A stretch of 63,068 nucleotides of DNA from Candidatus Peregrinibacteria bacterium RIFOXYA2_FULL_41_18 (GTDB taxonomy: Bacteria; Patescibacteriota; Gracilibacteria; UBA1369; UBA12470), in the NCBI GenBank assembly GCA_001788795.1, contig MFXH01000013.1, positions 1 to 63,068 of the forward strand, given 5' to 3'. Below are positions 18,188-27,725 of the stretch, in pieces. The notes under the pieces were generated by a model that was not told where the DNA came from, ran no database searches, and saw nothing but the letters and a program-made list of their open reading frames with translations. Within the stretch, counting starts at the first letter, position 1. Each line of letters starts with the position of its first letter. The translations under genes were made by a program, and so were the position numbers.

Positions 18188-18610
18188 TTATTTCGTTTCT
18201 TCCTTCTTGGCTTCTTCTTTCACTTCAGGCTTAGCTTCTATCATATGCTCTTCTCGATCATCTACGTATTCCTCCTGCAATCTTGCAGCCTTACCTGTCT
18301 TGTTTCTCATGTAATACAGCTTGGATCTCCTGACCTTAGCCTTCTTGATTACATCTATTTTCGCAACATTTGGAGAGTGGAATGGGAAAATCTTCTCAAC
18401 TCCGACTCCAGATGCGATTCTTCTTACCGTAAAAGACTTATCAGTTCCTGCTCCGCTGCTAATCTTAATTACCAATCCTTCGAACATCTGAACTCTTTCT
18501 TTTCCACCTTCTTTGATCTTCTGGTGAACCTTAACTGTGTATCCAGTCTTCACCTCAGGGATTTTCTTCAGAGAACCCTTGTGTATCTCGTTTAATATAT
18601 CTTGTCTCAT
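18188..18610 (-). CDS. rplS: 50S ribosomal protein L19
   Basis: Large-subunit protein at the 30S-50S interface. It has the L19 core: a KVHQKIKEGGKERVQMFEG stretch, SFTVRRIASGVGVEKIFPFHSP and KVRRSKLYYMR, in the expected order. At 140 aa it is longer than the roughly 115-aa norm because of a Glu/Lys-rich C-terminal tail. A clear minus-strand promoter lies 31 bp upstream. Confidence 0.96.
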   Translation of the reverse strand: MRQDILNEIHKGSLKKIPEVKTGYTVKVHQKIKEGGKERVQMFEGLVIKISSGAGTDKSFTVRRIASGVGVEKIFPFHSPNVAKIDVIKKAKVRRSKLYYMRNKTGKAARLQEEYVDDREEHMIEAKPEVKEEAKKEETK

Positions 18611-18640
18611 TTTATGAACATTTAGAAAATATGCGGCAAG

Positions 18641-18669
18641 ACTATAAGGAATATTATCCTATTAATCAA
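18641..18669 (-). promoter_or_regulatory. rplS promoter
   Basis: Minus strand: TTGATT (complement of 18664-18669), a 17-bp spacer and TATAGT (complement of 18641-18646). The -35 overlaps the last bases of the preceding regulator gene. Confidence 0.6.
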
Positions 18670-19229
18670 GCCGAAAGTTTGTAATCGATCTTGTTTACGC
18701 CAATTATGTTCTCCGTATCCTTGATAAGTTCTTTTGTAAACTTATCGTTGCACTTGATTCTATATAGGAAGTCGTCTCGCGTTAAAATGCTGTATTTGAT
18801 AGGACGCTTGGACTCTAGACTATCTAGGAAGTCCTGAAGCTTCTCGCGCTCGATATCGCCTACTATAAGCATATCTACAGGGGAATCCTTATCTACGAAT
18901 ATACCTGAAAGAAGTAAGAAATCGACTCTTCCAAGCTTGGTTATCTTCTTTATTATATTCTCCCTTGTATTAACCGACTTGATTATTATGCTTCGAAGCT
19001 CGTTGTATATTATGTAATTCTTATTAACAACATAGTATTTCTTGCGATTCTTCATCCTAGCCCTAAGAAGTCCCAACCTCTTGAGATTATCCAACTCGCG
19101 CCTGATTGAATTAATTTGTTCGTCAAGCTCGCGCGTCAATTGTCGGATAAAAAATTCCTTATCCGGATTGAGCAAGAAATTTGTCAGTAACTTTGCTCTC
19201 GCCTGAGATGTAAACAGTTGTTTAAGCAC
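18666..19229 (-). CDS. winged-helix transcriptional regulator with nucleotidyltransferase-like C-terminal domain
   Basis: The 187-aa protein begins with an ArsR-like winged helix (LFTSQARAKLLTNFLLNP, then FFIRQLTRELDEQINSIRRELDNLKRLGLL) and ends in an alpha/beta domain resembling a degenerate minimal nucleotidyltransferase (VDFLLLSGIFV, SPVDMLIVGDI). This pairing is a recurrent CPR regulator type. A 24-bp palindrome 22 bp upstream is the obvious autoregulatory site. I infer a DNA-binding regulator; ligand and targets are unknown. Confidence 0.65.
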   Translation of the reverse strand: MLKQLFTSQARAKLLTNFLLNPDKEFFIRQLTRELDEQINSIRRELDNLKRLGLLRARMKNRKKYYVVNKNYIIYNELRSIIIKSVNTRENIIKKITKLGRVDFLLLSGIFVDKDSPVDMLIVGDIEREKLQDFLDSLESKRPIKYSILTRDDFLYRIKCNDKFTKELIKDTENIIGVNKIDYKLSA

Positions 19230-19251
19230 TGTTGAATATGACTACATAATT

Positions 19252-19275
19252 TATACAGTACGACCGGACTGTATA
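19252..19275. promoter_or_regulatory. palindromic operator upstream of the winged-helix regulator
   Basis: TATACAGT (19252-19259), an 8-bp spacer and ACTGTATA (19268-19275): perfect 8-bp arms. It lies 22 bp before the minus-strand regulator start, a fitting place for autoregulation. Confidence 0.6.
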
Positions 19276-19487
19276 AGTTTTTTAGACGAATTGCAAGTAA
19301 AAAATTGGCTCAATACAGCCATAATCGCGATGTTTCGCTTTTACAGATTGGGATTTCAAAACGACTATTTTCGTCAACGTCTTGCCTTGTGGCGTTTTTT
19401 ATTGCGCAGTTTGAGCTATTTTTTTGTTCTCGACTCGTTTTCTCGTGAATGAGCGTATAAATTTTGTATTCAAATTTTATGGCTTAA
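19276..19487. other. gene-free stretch between the regulator and the LapA-like gene
   Basis: AT-rich intergenic DNA with no reading frame I can support. It lies upstream of the divergent-looking regulator and ends at the 19488-19515 terminator. Nothing else is recognised. Confidence 0.5.
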
Positions 19488-19515
19488 AAAAGCCTTTTCC
19501 GGAGAAAAGGCTTTT
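19488..19515 (-). terminator. intrinsic terminator of the tig/LapA-like unit
   Basis: AAAAGCCTTTT (19488-19498) and AAAAGGCTTTT (19505-19515) form a strong hairpin flanked by A/T runs, 21 bp beyond the stop of the minus-strand gene at 19537. It could work in both directions. Confidence 0.75.
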
Positions 19516-19536
19516 GATGTTTCAATCGTGTTTCTC

Positions 19537-19782
19537 TTAATAAGAAGAATCGTCGTCTTCGTCTTCATCTTTGTCCACAATCGTACGGAATAGTTGCGTA
19601 TAGAACACACCCGTGATTATACCCAAGATTGCTTCGAAAAATATTGTTCCTGTCGGAGTGCTTGTAGGCAATGAATAGAAGAATATCAGGAGACCGTCGC
19701 ATGATGACTGAATGTTTTCGAACGCTAAGACCAATATGATGGCCGTCATCAGGATCGATCCTGTAATGTAAAAGGTTTTCAT
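19537..19782 (-). CDS. small LapA-like two-helix membrane protein
   Basis: The 81-aa protein has two transmembrane helices (YITGSILMTAIILVLAFENI and FFEAILGIITGVFYTQLF) and a very acidic C-terminal tail. The helix-short loop-helix layout, with an N-containing motif after helix 1 and a glycine-rich second helix, resembles LapA/DUF1049 proteins. It lies 6 bp downstream of trigger factor and before a terminator, so it is cotranscribed with tig. The function is unknown. Confidence 0.55.
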   Translation of the reverse strand: MKTFYITGSILMTAIILVLAFENIQSSCDGLLIFFYSLPTSTPTGTIFFEAILGIITGVFYTQLFRTIVDKDEDEDDDSSY

Positions 19783-19788
19783 GTGTTT

Positions 19789-21066
19789 TTATTTTAAGTA
19801 TTTATCTAATACCTTATTGAGTCTGATTTGATTCTCCATAATCCTATAGCCCTCGCTGGATTTCGCATACATTTTCTTGATTTCATCATGGTATTTTTCA
19901 GGATAAGTTGCAAGTATTTTTTGTACCTCTGCATTCATATCCGCTTCCGTTGCCTCTACCTTTTCTCGAACATAAACTTCTTTTAACGCAAGTCGTAATT
20001 TGATTTGTTTCTCTGCGTTACCCCTCAAATCCTTCCTCAAATCTTTTCCTTTTGCCTTCTGGTCTTCGATGAATTTATCAAAATCTTGACCCTGAGCGCC
20101 CATATTTTTCTTGCTACGCTCAAGCATGAAATTAATCTCTTCCTCAATCATAGCCTCAGGTAATTCAGCCTCTGTCATATCCGCTATTTTGCCCAAGAAT
20201 TCATCTTCGCGAGCACGGCGCGCATCCTCCTCTCTTATTTCAACCAAGTTCTTCTTGATATCTTCTTTCAGCTGAACAAGCGTTTTTGTAGATCCTGCGG
20301 AGATTTTGATCGCCAATTGATCATCTATTGCAGGCATTTCACGCTCTTCTATCCTATTCATGGTCACTTCGAATGTAACATCCGCCCCTTCCAACTCCTT
20401 TGCGTGATACTTTTTAGGAAATTTAAGTTTTAGACTTTTCTTTTCGGTTTTTTTCATCCCGATAAGTCCATCTTCAAATCCCGGTATAAGAGCTCCATCG
20501 CCTATCAATACAGGATGATTCTTGCTGGCTGTGTTTGGAATCTCTTTCCCGTCCTTGTCTAAACCCTTGAAATCTATCTCAACCCTATCGCCTTTCTTGG
20601 CTTCCCTCTCTACGTCCTTGAATGTCGCTTCGCGCCTTTGCAGGCTCTCGAGAACTTCATTTATATCTTTATCTTCTATTTTCACCTCGGTCTTTTTCAC
20701 CTTTATAGTTGTGTAATCCTTGAGCTTTATCTCCGGCAATACCGCAACAGTCGCCTCGAATGAGAGAGGTGCGTTTTTCAAAATATTGATACGAGGGTGA
20801 GCAACGACTTCGAGCTTGTTTTTGATAACTGCTTCCGCATAAGCTTCCGGCAATGCCAATTCTGCAGTATGTGCTTCAAATGAGACCTCCCCTACTTTTG
20901 ATTTAACCATTTCTAGCGGCACCTTACCCGGCCTGAAACCGTCCATCTTGATTTCCTTGCTGATTTGTTCGGCAGCAAGATTCTCATATTTTTTCATCTC
21001 CTCAGGAGTCATTACGACTGTGATTTTCACTTCCGACTTCGGGAGTTTCTCAACTTTGATTTCCAT
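19789..21066 (-). CDS. tig: trigger factor (ribosome-associated chaperone/PPIase)
   Basis: Binds nascent chains at the ribosome exit and catalyses prolyl isomerisation. The ribosome-binding signature region reads GFRPGKVPLEMVKSKVG (about 45-60, usually GFRxGKxP). An FKBP-type domain follows at about 155-245 (KKGDRVEIDFKG, PVLIGDGALIPGFEDGLIGMK), then the helical C-terminal chaperone domain. The 425-aa length is standard. The clpP/clpX genes that often follow tig are absent; the next gene is a small membrane protein. Confidence 0.95.
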   Translation of the reverse strand: MEIKVEKLPKSEVKITVVMTPEEMKKYENLAAEQISKEIKMDGFRPGKVPLEMVKSKVGEVSFEAHTAELALPEAYAEAVIKNKLEVVAHPRINILKNAPLSFEATVAVLPEIKLKDYTTIKVKKTEVKIEDKDINEVLESLQRREATFKDVEREAKKGDRVEIDFKGLDKDGKEIPNTASKNHPVLIGDGALIPGFEDGLIGMKKTEKKSLKLKFPKKYHAKELEGADVTFEVTMNRIEEREMPAIDDQLAIKISAGSTKTLVQLKEDIKKNLVEIREEDARRAREDEFLGKIADMTEAELPEAMIEEEINFMLERSKKNMGAQGQDFDKFIEDQKAKGKDLRKDLRGNAEKQIKLRLALKEVYVREKVEATEADMNAEVQKILATYPEKYHDEIKKMYAKSSEGYRIMENQIRLNKVLDKYLK

Positions 21067-21150
21067 TATTTTTAAGATTAAAATTTACAAAACTTATATA
21101 AGGTTATCTGATTTAAGTATGCGCCGCAATAAAAAATAGGTTCCGCAGTA

Positions 21151-21179
21151 TTTACAAGCCTTGCGTTTTCAGGTATAAT
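21151..21179 (+). promoter_or_regulatory. promoter of the 21212-29611 gene cluster
   Basis: TTTACA (21151-21156), a 17-bp spacer and TATAAT (21174-21179), preceded by CAGG as at 34043. It is 33 bp before the first ATG of the cluster. Confidence 0.7.
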
Positions 21180-21211
21180 TATAAGACTTTAAATGCTAAG
21201 CGTCTTATATT

Positions 21212-23002
21212 ATGGCGGATATAAAACAAGCAAATACCGAAAGCAGAAATGTCGCGCGCGGATTGGACAGCGCGTATTTGGATAGAGATGCCGTAAGCGC
21301 GGCTCCGAGAGAAATACGAGAAATAAATCAGGGTGTACTTGATGCAATTGTTGCAGTCTTGGGACAAGATACTGTTGATGAAGTCAGCAAAACCGGCGGT
21401 GAACCTTTGCTACGAGAAACCCTCGCAACTACTACCGACGAAAAGGCTGATGCGATTCTGCGAAGTTTGCTTAAGCCTCATTTCAGATCTTGGGCAGGAA
21501 GCGCAATAAATAATATCGCTGCGCATTTTCCTGCTATCATGAGAATACCTGGTATTGGCAGAATAAGCGGTGCTGCGGACTTGTCCGGATATGAGCAAGA
21601 TGAGATTGAAGAGATGGTGAGAACGATGTCGCTGGTGATTCCGGCGTATGAATTAGAAGTTCCTCCATTGGATCCTGCGTTGACACCTATACTACAACCA
21701 GCATTAAAGAATGGTGCAACTGATATCAATTCGCATGATGGATATTTCATAAGGAAAGATCTTGAAGCAGGCCATGAAGAAAACATTGAAGAAACCGTAC
21801 CGGGAGCAACTGGTCCAAATGCAAGACGCATAGTACGCAGGCCAATCGATAATAGGCCTTATTATCAATGGGCAGTGGATCAATTGAGAGGGGGAAACAA
21901 TGCGGAAGTCGAAGCCCTAAATACACTTAGGGATTTAGCGCAAAGAACTGAATCATTAGTTAGAGTAGCTGATAATCCAACAGGTAAAATAGCCAATGCT
22001 GCCAATTACATTGCTACAGTTCAAGGAGTATTAACTACAACTCCGTTGATATTTGGTAATATGAGAAATTATGTAACCACATTGCGTGGCGTAATTGGTG
22101 GCGTGACAAGAGATTTAATTGCAACCTTGCCAACAGAACAACAGAAAAATCCAGATTCCGCCTTGATTGATTTTATACCTGAAGCTAAAGAAATTTCTGG
22201 AGAATTAGCAAAATTACTTGCTGTTAAGCCATCCGCTCCTCAAAAAGTCGATCCTATGAACCTGCGTATGCTTGCGATGGCGCGCAGATATGCTGTCGAA
22301 AGAGTTGGCGCAAGAGCTAGACCAGGACAACCTGTCGAAGTCACTCAGCAAGACCGCAAACGCGCTTTTATAAGGGTTGTGATGGAGCATATGACTGTCG
22401 AAGATAGAGATTTGCAAGAGGCGACGCTTAAGAGAGCGGCAAGCATTGTTGACGTCAGTATGTGGACTGCAAAAGGAACTCTACTTGATCAAATGCTGGA
22501 TGAATTGGATGCAAGACCCGGATTTAATTTTGTAAAAAAAGCTAAAGGAGTACTCAGACCCGGAACTTCCGAAGAACAAATACTTGAAGCCGTACAAAAA
22601 GGTACCCTCCCTATCGCGAAATTGGGCATGCTTATAGAAGAGCTTCGCGATGTTGCGATAAGTGGACAACACACGAATGCAGCAGGTAAAAAAGTTGATT
22701 TTGATCAGCAGACAAATATCGGACCTCTTGTTTTGCGATTACAAAGAGCGGAGAGGGTTTATCGCACAATCACAGAACTCGACAAAGGCCAGAAAAGTCC
22801 GGAACTGCCAACGACCGAGGCTATATTGAAACATTTTGCGGATAAAGCTGAAGCCGCCAAGAAAAGTTCGGATGATGCACTTGCAAAAGCAAAAGAAGCT
22901 GCCGAACAAGCGCCAGCCGGTGGCAATGCAATCACAACTGCAGTAAAGAAGAATATACCTACAATGGTACTCCACTGGCTTCTTAAAAGATTCATTCATT
23001 AA
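21212..23002 (+). CDS. hypothetical protein, first gene of unknown five-gene cluster
   Basis: A 596-aa, mostly soluble, helix-rich protein that I do not recognise. It has no signal peptide. Several stretches are polar and Ala/Glu-rich, including a C-terminal DKAEAAKKSSDDALAKAKEA coiled-coil-like segment, and the last residues (PTMVLHWLLKRFIH) are hydrophobic-basic and might touch a membrane. It is followed after 9 bp by the 103-aa gene. Its own strong promoter and the identical strand of the next four genes suggest a functional unit. Confidence 0.75.
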   Translation: MADIKQANTESRNVARGLDSAYLDRDAVSAAPREIREINQGVLDAIVAVLGQDTVDEVSKTGGEPLLRETLATTTDEKADAILRSLLKPHFRSWAGSAINNIAAHFPAIMRIPGIGRISGAADLSGYEQDEIEEMVRTMSLVIPAYELEVPPLDPALTPILQPALKNGATDINSHDGYFIRKDLEAGHEENIEETVPGATGPNARRIVRRPIDNRPYYQWAVDQLRGGNNAEVEALNTLRDLAQRTESLVRVADNPTGKIANAANYIATVQGVLTTTPLIFGNMRNYVTTLRGVIGGVTRDLIATLPTEQQKNPDSALIDFIPEAKEISGELAKLLAVKPSAPQKVDPMNLRMLAMARRYAVERVGARARPGQPVEVTQQDRKRAFIRVVMEHMTVEDRDLQEATLKRAASIVDVSMWTAKGTLLDQMLDELDARPGFNFVKKAKGVLRPGTSEEQILEAVQKGTLPIAKLGMLIEELRDVAISGQHTNAAGKKVDFDQQTNIGPLVLRLQRAERVYRTITELDKGQKSPELPTTEAILKHFADKAEAAKKSSDDALAKAKEAAEQAPAGGNAITTAVKKNIPTMVLHWLLKRFIH

Positions 23003-23011
23003 TATCTAAAA

Positions 23012-23323
23012 ATGTTTCCACGCGACCCTGAAAAAATCATCGAGAAAATCATGACCGACATTGGGCTTGGTTTTACAGATGAACAAAAAACAAAACTGAA
23101 AAGCGATCTTGAAATTATTTTGTTCGATAAAATAAACAAACTCATAAAAAGATTGTCCGGACGCGACGATATTCCTTTCACAGATTTTGCGAAAATGGAC
23201 GAAATCGCCAAGACCATTCCGGAGTTCGAAAGGCAGCTCGAGTTCGAGCTTGTTTCTTTTTATGAAGAGTCCGTTCAGACCGCCAAGATTATACAAGTGT
23301 ACAAAAACGTAAAACAGGGTTGA
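23012..23323 (+). CDS. small helical protein, possibly DUF5663-like
   Basis: The 103-aa protein is all-helical and charged. The pattern of an N-terminal TDIGLGFTDEQKTKLKSDLEIILFDKI helix followed by a short F/E-rich C-terminal helix faintly resembles DUF5663 proteins of CPR genomes; this is a weak call. It sits 9 bp after the 596-aa gene. Its 3' end overlaps the -35 of the promoter for the next, very large gene. Confidence 0.65.
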   Translation: MFPRDPEKIIEKIMTDIGLGFTDEQKTKLKSDLEIILFDKINKLIKRLSGRDDIPFTDFAKMDEIAKTIPEFERQLEFELVSFYEESVQTAKIIQVYKNVKQG

Positions 23324-23348
23324 TAATGTTTGCGTTTTTTGGTATAAT
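23320..23348 (+). promoter_or_regulatory. promoter of the 1448-aa gene
   Basis: TTGATA (23320-23325), a 17-bp spacer and TATAAT (23343-23348), with TTTTGG preceding the -10. It is 25 bp before the ATG at 23374. Confidence 0.7.
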
Positions 23349-23373
23349 TATTAGATAAAAACAAACAAAAAGC

Positions 23374-26300
23374 ATGGCGGACAACGCTCAAAAACCCGAA
23401 GTAGCGACAGAAACGCAAAAATCCAAAGAGGAATTGGAACGCGGTTTGGAGACCAATGTTGTTGAACAAATAGGTCTTCTCGGCACTGTCGATATCACTC
23501 AGCTTTTCAGGAAACATACGGATGTGAATTATTCCGAATGGGTTGATCTTTACAAGACAGGTCGAGTCCAAGCGACGATGAGAACTGTACTTGTCGAAAG
23601 CGGATGCAGTCCGAAAAATGTCGGCGAATTTTTGAAGGCGCTCGACTCAAAAAACCCTGCAACTTTTGACCGAGCTTATGAGAACTTGAAAACGCTTGTT
23701 TCAAAAATCAATGACTATAAAAAAAGTTACGAAGAGGCAAAGGTTGAATCAAAAGAGTTTAAGGCTGACATGATTCTCGACAGTGTTAAGAATTTCTTGA
23801 ATACCGAAGTTGTAGAGGGTATGCAGACTAAGCCTCTTGCAACAATTGCCAAATGCGGAGCTGCCGCTTTCTTGATGTGGAAATTGTGGGGAATGGCAGG
23901 TGAAAAAACAAAAGACTTCCTTTGGAAGGCTGCCGGAGTCGGTGCGGGACTCTATATTTTAAATGGAGTTTGGCCACATTTAGATCCGGAAGAAAGAAAA
24001 CTTAGCGATTACGTATTTGGTGCAAAATCGGTAGATAGTCCTGCTTATAGGTGGTTCTTGCAACAAGCAGGCATAGAAAATAACGACAAGATAGATGCCG
24101 TTTTCGCAGTCAGCGATTTCAAAATCGACAAAATGATTGCTCTATATAGGAATGCCAATAACGAAGAGATCAATATCGACGACCTTATCGACAGCACTAC
24201 AGATACCGAAACCATCACCAAACTTCAGAAATTAAATACTCAGAGAAACCGAAAGGCTCTATATGTTGCAATATCCGAGCTTATCGAGCTTGGAGGTTAC
24301 GATAGCCCGGGACAGCTTTTGGCTGCTCATAGAGGGGAACCTCTTAGGTCTGTCGTACTTAGCGTTTACGCACAAAAGGCCGGAAGTGAAGGTCTCGACA
24401 TGGCTGATGCAGAGAAAGGCGCAAGAGATAAGGCCATCGAGAAAAAAGGATTGCTTCCTAATGAAGAGAAGGTTAAGAAACTTCTTGAAATCGAACTTGC
24501 CGCTGACATACCTGACCACATCAATGTTGAAGTCAGAGATAATAAGGTATGGGTTGATGGATATCCATACAACTTCGATATCAAAAAAACGGCTGACAGA
24601 GTCGATACAATCGTATTGAAAGACATCAAAAACAATGCAGAAGTCGCAACTCTTGCTGTGAGTAGCAATTACAATAAGACTTCGTTCGTAGATACACTTG
24701 GAGTTATTGCAAGATACAGCAAGGCAAAAGTGGCAAGTGAATTTGTCGAAAGATCCAATCAGATTACAAGTCTTAAGGATTTTGAACCTAAGTTCGATTC
24801 AGAACAGAACGCATGGAATGTTAAGAAAAAAACAAGCGGAGGCGATTATGAAATCAAGTCCATACTCGGCTTAGGATTGAAAAATTCATCGACAATACCT
24901 CTTAATACAAGAGTTAGTGCGGATGGATATTTGAATGTCTATTCCGGAGATACAGAGATTGATCTTTCAGATGACTCGAAATTCAATGAATCCCTGATTG
25001 CTCCTAAGTTGGCGGACGAATTGAGTGGATCGAGAGGACCTGAAGTTTGCAGAGGAATTACAAATATAGAGGTCAAAAAATACGACAAGAAAACAGGCGT
25101 GATAGAAGCAAAAATCTTGGATGTAGAAACCACTATTCAATACGATAAGGCACAAGACAAATATTTGCTCTCTTCTGTTGAATGGGAGGCTCCAAACAAT
25201 CAAGTTCTTGAATTTTATCAAAACAGGCTTCAGAAAACAGCCAAGAGCACAATCGAAACCGGTCTTAGCAATGTGAAGTTTGATGAGGTTGAAGGATTCC
25301 CAGACGGACTCACAAATGAATTCAATAAATTAAGAGAATCCAAGCCTTCGGCTCTCGCGACTCTATATAAGAGCAATATTCTCGAACTTAAAGGTGCGCA
25401 AACTGATATTGAAGGCACTCTTGCCGGATATGAGAAGCAAATTGGAGACGATTTGGCGAACTCGCTCGGAACCATAGTCGGCAATTACCGAGATGCTATC
25501 GCAGCTGCGAGCGGCAGAACTAGCGGAGTAGAAGTCACAGAAGAGGATTTCAAAAAAGATTTCTTGGACATCTTGCATACAGCCGGATTGCCAAGCCCAG
25601 AATACAAGGCTGAATACCAAGCGTTGATGGACAACTCTTTCTATTCCGGAGATTTTAGTTATAGTGTTGCGTTCCAGAAATATTCTGATAATTTCTACGA
25701 AGTAAAAGACGAGGCGACAAGATTCTTCTTCGAGAAGACGGGACAGTTCGCTCTTAAAAAGAATTTAACGGCAGGTGAAAAAGGATATATAGAGAGTGTC
25801 GCTTACGCCATGAATCAAAGTTTGAGAGAAGCTTTCATGGACAGCAACTGGGTGCAAAAAACCGCCGGCGCTGCAGGTGGTACAGATGTACTTGGCGGAA
25901 AAGTAAAAGGCGCATACCAATGGATAACGGAAAATGCCGGACTCAGTGTTCATGTAATAAGTCTGAGCGAACTTAACTGGCGAGAAATTGAGCCTTACGA
26001 TAAAAAGAATGATGAAATTTATAAGAGCGGTAAGGCCATCCCTGTTCCAATCAAGGGAGGCAATGGAAATGGCAGTGGTGGAGGCGATGAAGAGAAAAAT
26101 GAAGGTGGCGGTGGTAGTGGTAGTGGCGGAGGTGGCGACAAGAAAAAAGAAGAAGAGAAAACGCAAGAAGAGAGTGACTCCCCTATCGATGATGATCCGA
26201 GTGAAAAAACAAAAGAACTCGTTTGGGCAGAATATGAAAGATATATCAACTCACGTTTCCATGACATGGAAAAGGATGTTGATAAGATTGTCTATGTTGA

Positions 26301-27720
26301 TAACGGAGGTGGATTCATGAATCTATTCGGATTTCAGGTTACAAACGAGGCCGAGATGAGAGTTTTGTTTAAGGCTCTTATCAATACTAAGAAAAGAGAG
26401 TTTCTTGATTATTCAATAAAGAGTGATTTCGATAGAGATTATGATGCTCTCTACCAAACATGGGAGGCTGCGAATACAGCCAAAGGCAAGAAAAAAGGAG
26501 ATTTCACGATAAATACTGATGCAAGTGGCAAAGATATAAATCCGGTTCACATATTGAATCAGCGATATTTCGAGCCAATGGAAATCGATCTTCAAACAAT
26601 GAGCACCTGGCTCGGTTCATTGGGCAAGGATCAAAAAAGACAACCTACAACTCAAGATTACGAGAGGGTTGTTGAAAAATTCTTATCAAGTCGTTTCGGT
26701 AAGATTGATAGAACAAGTGGCACTGCCGTCCGAAGTAAAGAATTTGAATTACTTGAGGGTATGCCATCAATTGATGCGACTCTTGATGATAAAGCGAGAG
26801 CGTCGAGAGAGAAACTCGATCAACTGGACAAGCAAATAATAATTGCTAAACAAGCTCTTGATGCTGAAGGAGGATGGTGGGCAGGTGATTGGGATGGTAA
26901 TGAAACTGATGCCCTTGCAGCAGCTGAAAAAGCTTATGATACAGAACTTAAAACCCTTAGCACAATAACTAGCAATCCTAGATATTCCGGACTACAAAAT
27001 CTTTATAGATTTTACGTCAGAACACAGGTTGCAGCAGCTCAAGAAAAAGCTAATGGAGATGAAAGCAAATATGTTGATTATTTTGCTACTATATCTTCTT
27101 ATGACGAATTCAATTCCGGTGGTGGCATTTCCGATCTTGGTTCCGGATGGACAGGAGAGGCTCTTACAGCCTTTGCATCAAAAGCATTGGAAGATCAGAA
27201 GGATGACATTGAAGAAATCGATCCAGGCTATGATCTCGAGCAATTCATGAAAGTCAGATACAACTACTGGGTTTCTTCTGTTAACGGTGGAAAGTTTGAT
27301 GACGGCACGCCTTATTCCCCCGGCTTGAAACTCGAATTATTGAATGATCATATTTCTTGTGAAAAGAGAATGTTGGAGTATAAGAAACAGTTCTGGGATA
27401 CAATAAATTCAACCGCAACAGTATGGCCTTCGTGGCTTGCAGGAGAAAGACTTGCGGATAACAAAACCGATCTTGCAACTTATGAAAAAGCTTTGCATAC
27501 ATCATTAATGGAGAATGGAAATATCCCTTCCGATCAGAAAGTCATAATTTATAGAGAATCTCTTAACTATACTATTTCCGTATTGGAAGCTAAAATAGAA
27601 TCTAACGAAGAAGCATTTAAGGCAAAACTTGAAGGTTTAATTGACACAAGCGTTGTGAATCTCGATTCTATAAATGTTGTCGATGTGACAAGTAAAATGA
27701 TAGAAAAAATTAAAGAATAA
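23374..27720 (+). CDS. very large hypothetical protein with Gly/Ser-rich linker
   Basis: A 1448-aa protein of unknown function. Residues about 150-205 contain two hydrophobic segments around KCGAAAFLMWKLWGMAG and KAAGVGAGLYILNGVWPHL, likely a membrane hairpin; there is no classical signal peptide. A low-complexity linker rich in Gly, Ser, Lys and Glu lies at about residues 893-935, dividing the protein into a long N-terminal part and a 500-residue helical C-terminal part. I recognise no catalytic motif. It is 5 bp upstream of the next gene and probably forms a complex with it. Confidence 0.8.
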   Translation: MADNAQKPEVATETQKSKEELERGLETNVVEQIGLLGTVDITQLFRKHTDVNYSEWVDLYKTGRVQATMRTVLVESGCSPKNVGEFLKALDSKNPATFDRAYENLKTLVSKINDYKKSYEEAKVESKEFKADMILDSVKNFLNTEVVEGMQTKPLATIAKCGAAAFLMWKLWGMAGEKTKDFLWKAAGVGAGLYILNGVWPHLDPEERKLSDYVFGAKSVDSPAYRWFLQQAGIENNDKIDAVFAVSDFKIDKMIALYRNANNEEINIDDLIDSTTDTETITKLQKLNTQRNRKALYVAISELIELGGYDSPGQLLAAHRGEPLRSVVLSVYAQKAGSEGLDMADAEKGARDKAIEKKGLLPNEEKVKKLLEIELAADIPDHINVEVRDNKVWVDGYPYNFDIKKTADRVDTIVLKDIKNNAEVATLAVSSNYNKTSFVDTLGVIARYSKAKVASEFVERSNQITSLKDFEPKFDSEQNAWNVKKKTSGGDYEIKSILGLGLKNSSTIPLNTRVSADGYLNVYSGDTEIDLSDDSKFNESLIAPKLADELSGSRGPEVCRGITNIEVKKYDKKTGVIEAKILDVETTIQYDKAQDKYLLSSVEWEAPNNQVLEFYQNRLQKTAKSTIETGLSNVKFDEVEGFPDGLTNEFNKLRESKPSALATLYKSNILELKGAQTDIEGTLAGYEKQIGDDLANSLGTIVGNYRDAIAAASGRTSGVEVTEEDFKKDFLDILHTAGLPSPEYKAEYQALMDNSFYSGDFSYSVAFQKYSDNFYEVKDEATRFFFEKTGQFALKKNLTAGEKGYIESVAYAMNQSLREAFMDSNWVQKTAGAAGGTDVLGGKVKGAYQWITENAGLSVHVISLSELNWREIEPYDKKNDEIYKSGKAIPVPIKGGNGNGSGGGDEEKNEGGGGSGSGGGGDKKKEEEKTQEESDSPIDDDPSEKTKELVWAEYERYINSRFHDMEKDVDKIVYVDNGGGFMNLFGFQVTNEAEMRVLFKALINTKKREFLDYSIKSDFDRDYDALYQTWEAANTAKGKKKGDFTINTDASGKDINPVHILNQRYFEPMEIDLQTMSTWLGSLGKDQKRQPTTQDYERVVEKFLSSRFGKIDRTSGTAVRSKEFELLEGMPSIDATLDDKARASREKLDQLDKQIIIAKQALDAEGGWWAGDWDGNETDALAAAEKAYDTELKTLSTITSNPRYSGLQNLYRFYVRTQVAAAQEKANGDESKYVDYFATISSYDEFNSGGGISDLGSGWTGEALTAFASKALEDQKDDIEEIDPGYDLEQFMKVRYNYWVSSVNGGKFDDGTPYSPGLKLELLNDHISCEKRMLEYKKQFWDTINSTATVWPSWLAGERLADNKTDLATYEKALHTSLMENGNIPSDQKVIIYRESLNYTISVLEAKIESNEEAFKAKLEGLIDTSVVNLDSINVVDVTSKMIEKIKE

Positions 27721-27725
27721 ACACC

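Noticed and set aside
25988..26320. A Lys/Arg-rich frame inside the 1448-aa gene
   Set aside because: It is the shifted frame of the Gly/Ser/Glu linker, so its basic composition is an artefact of low-complexity codons.
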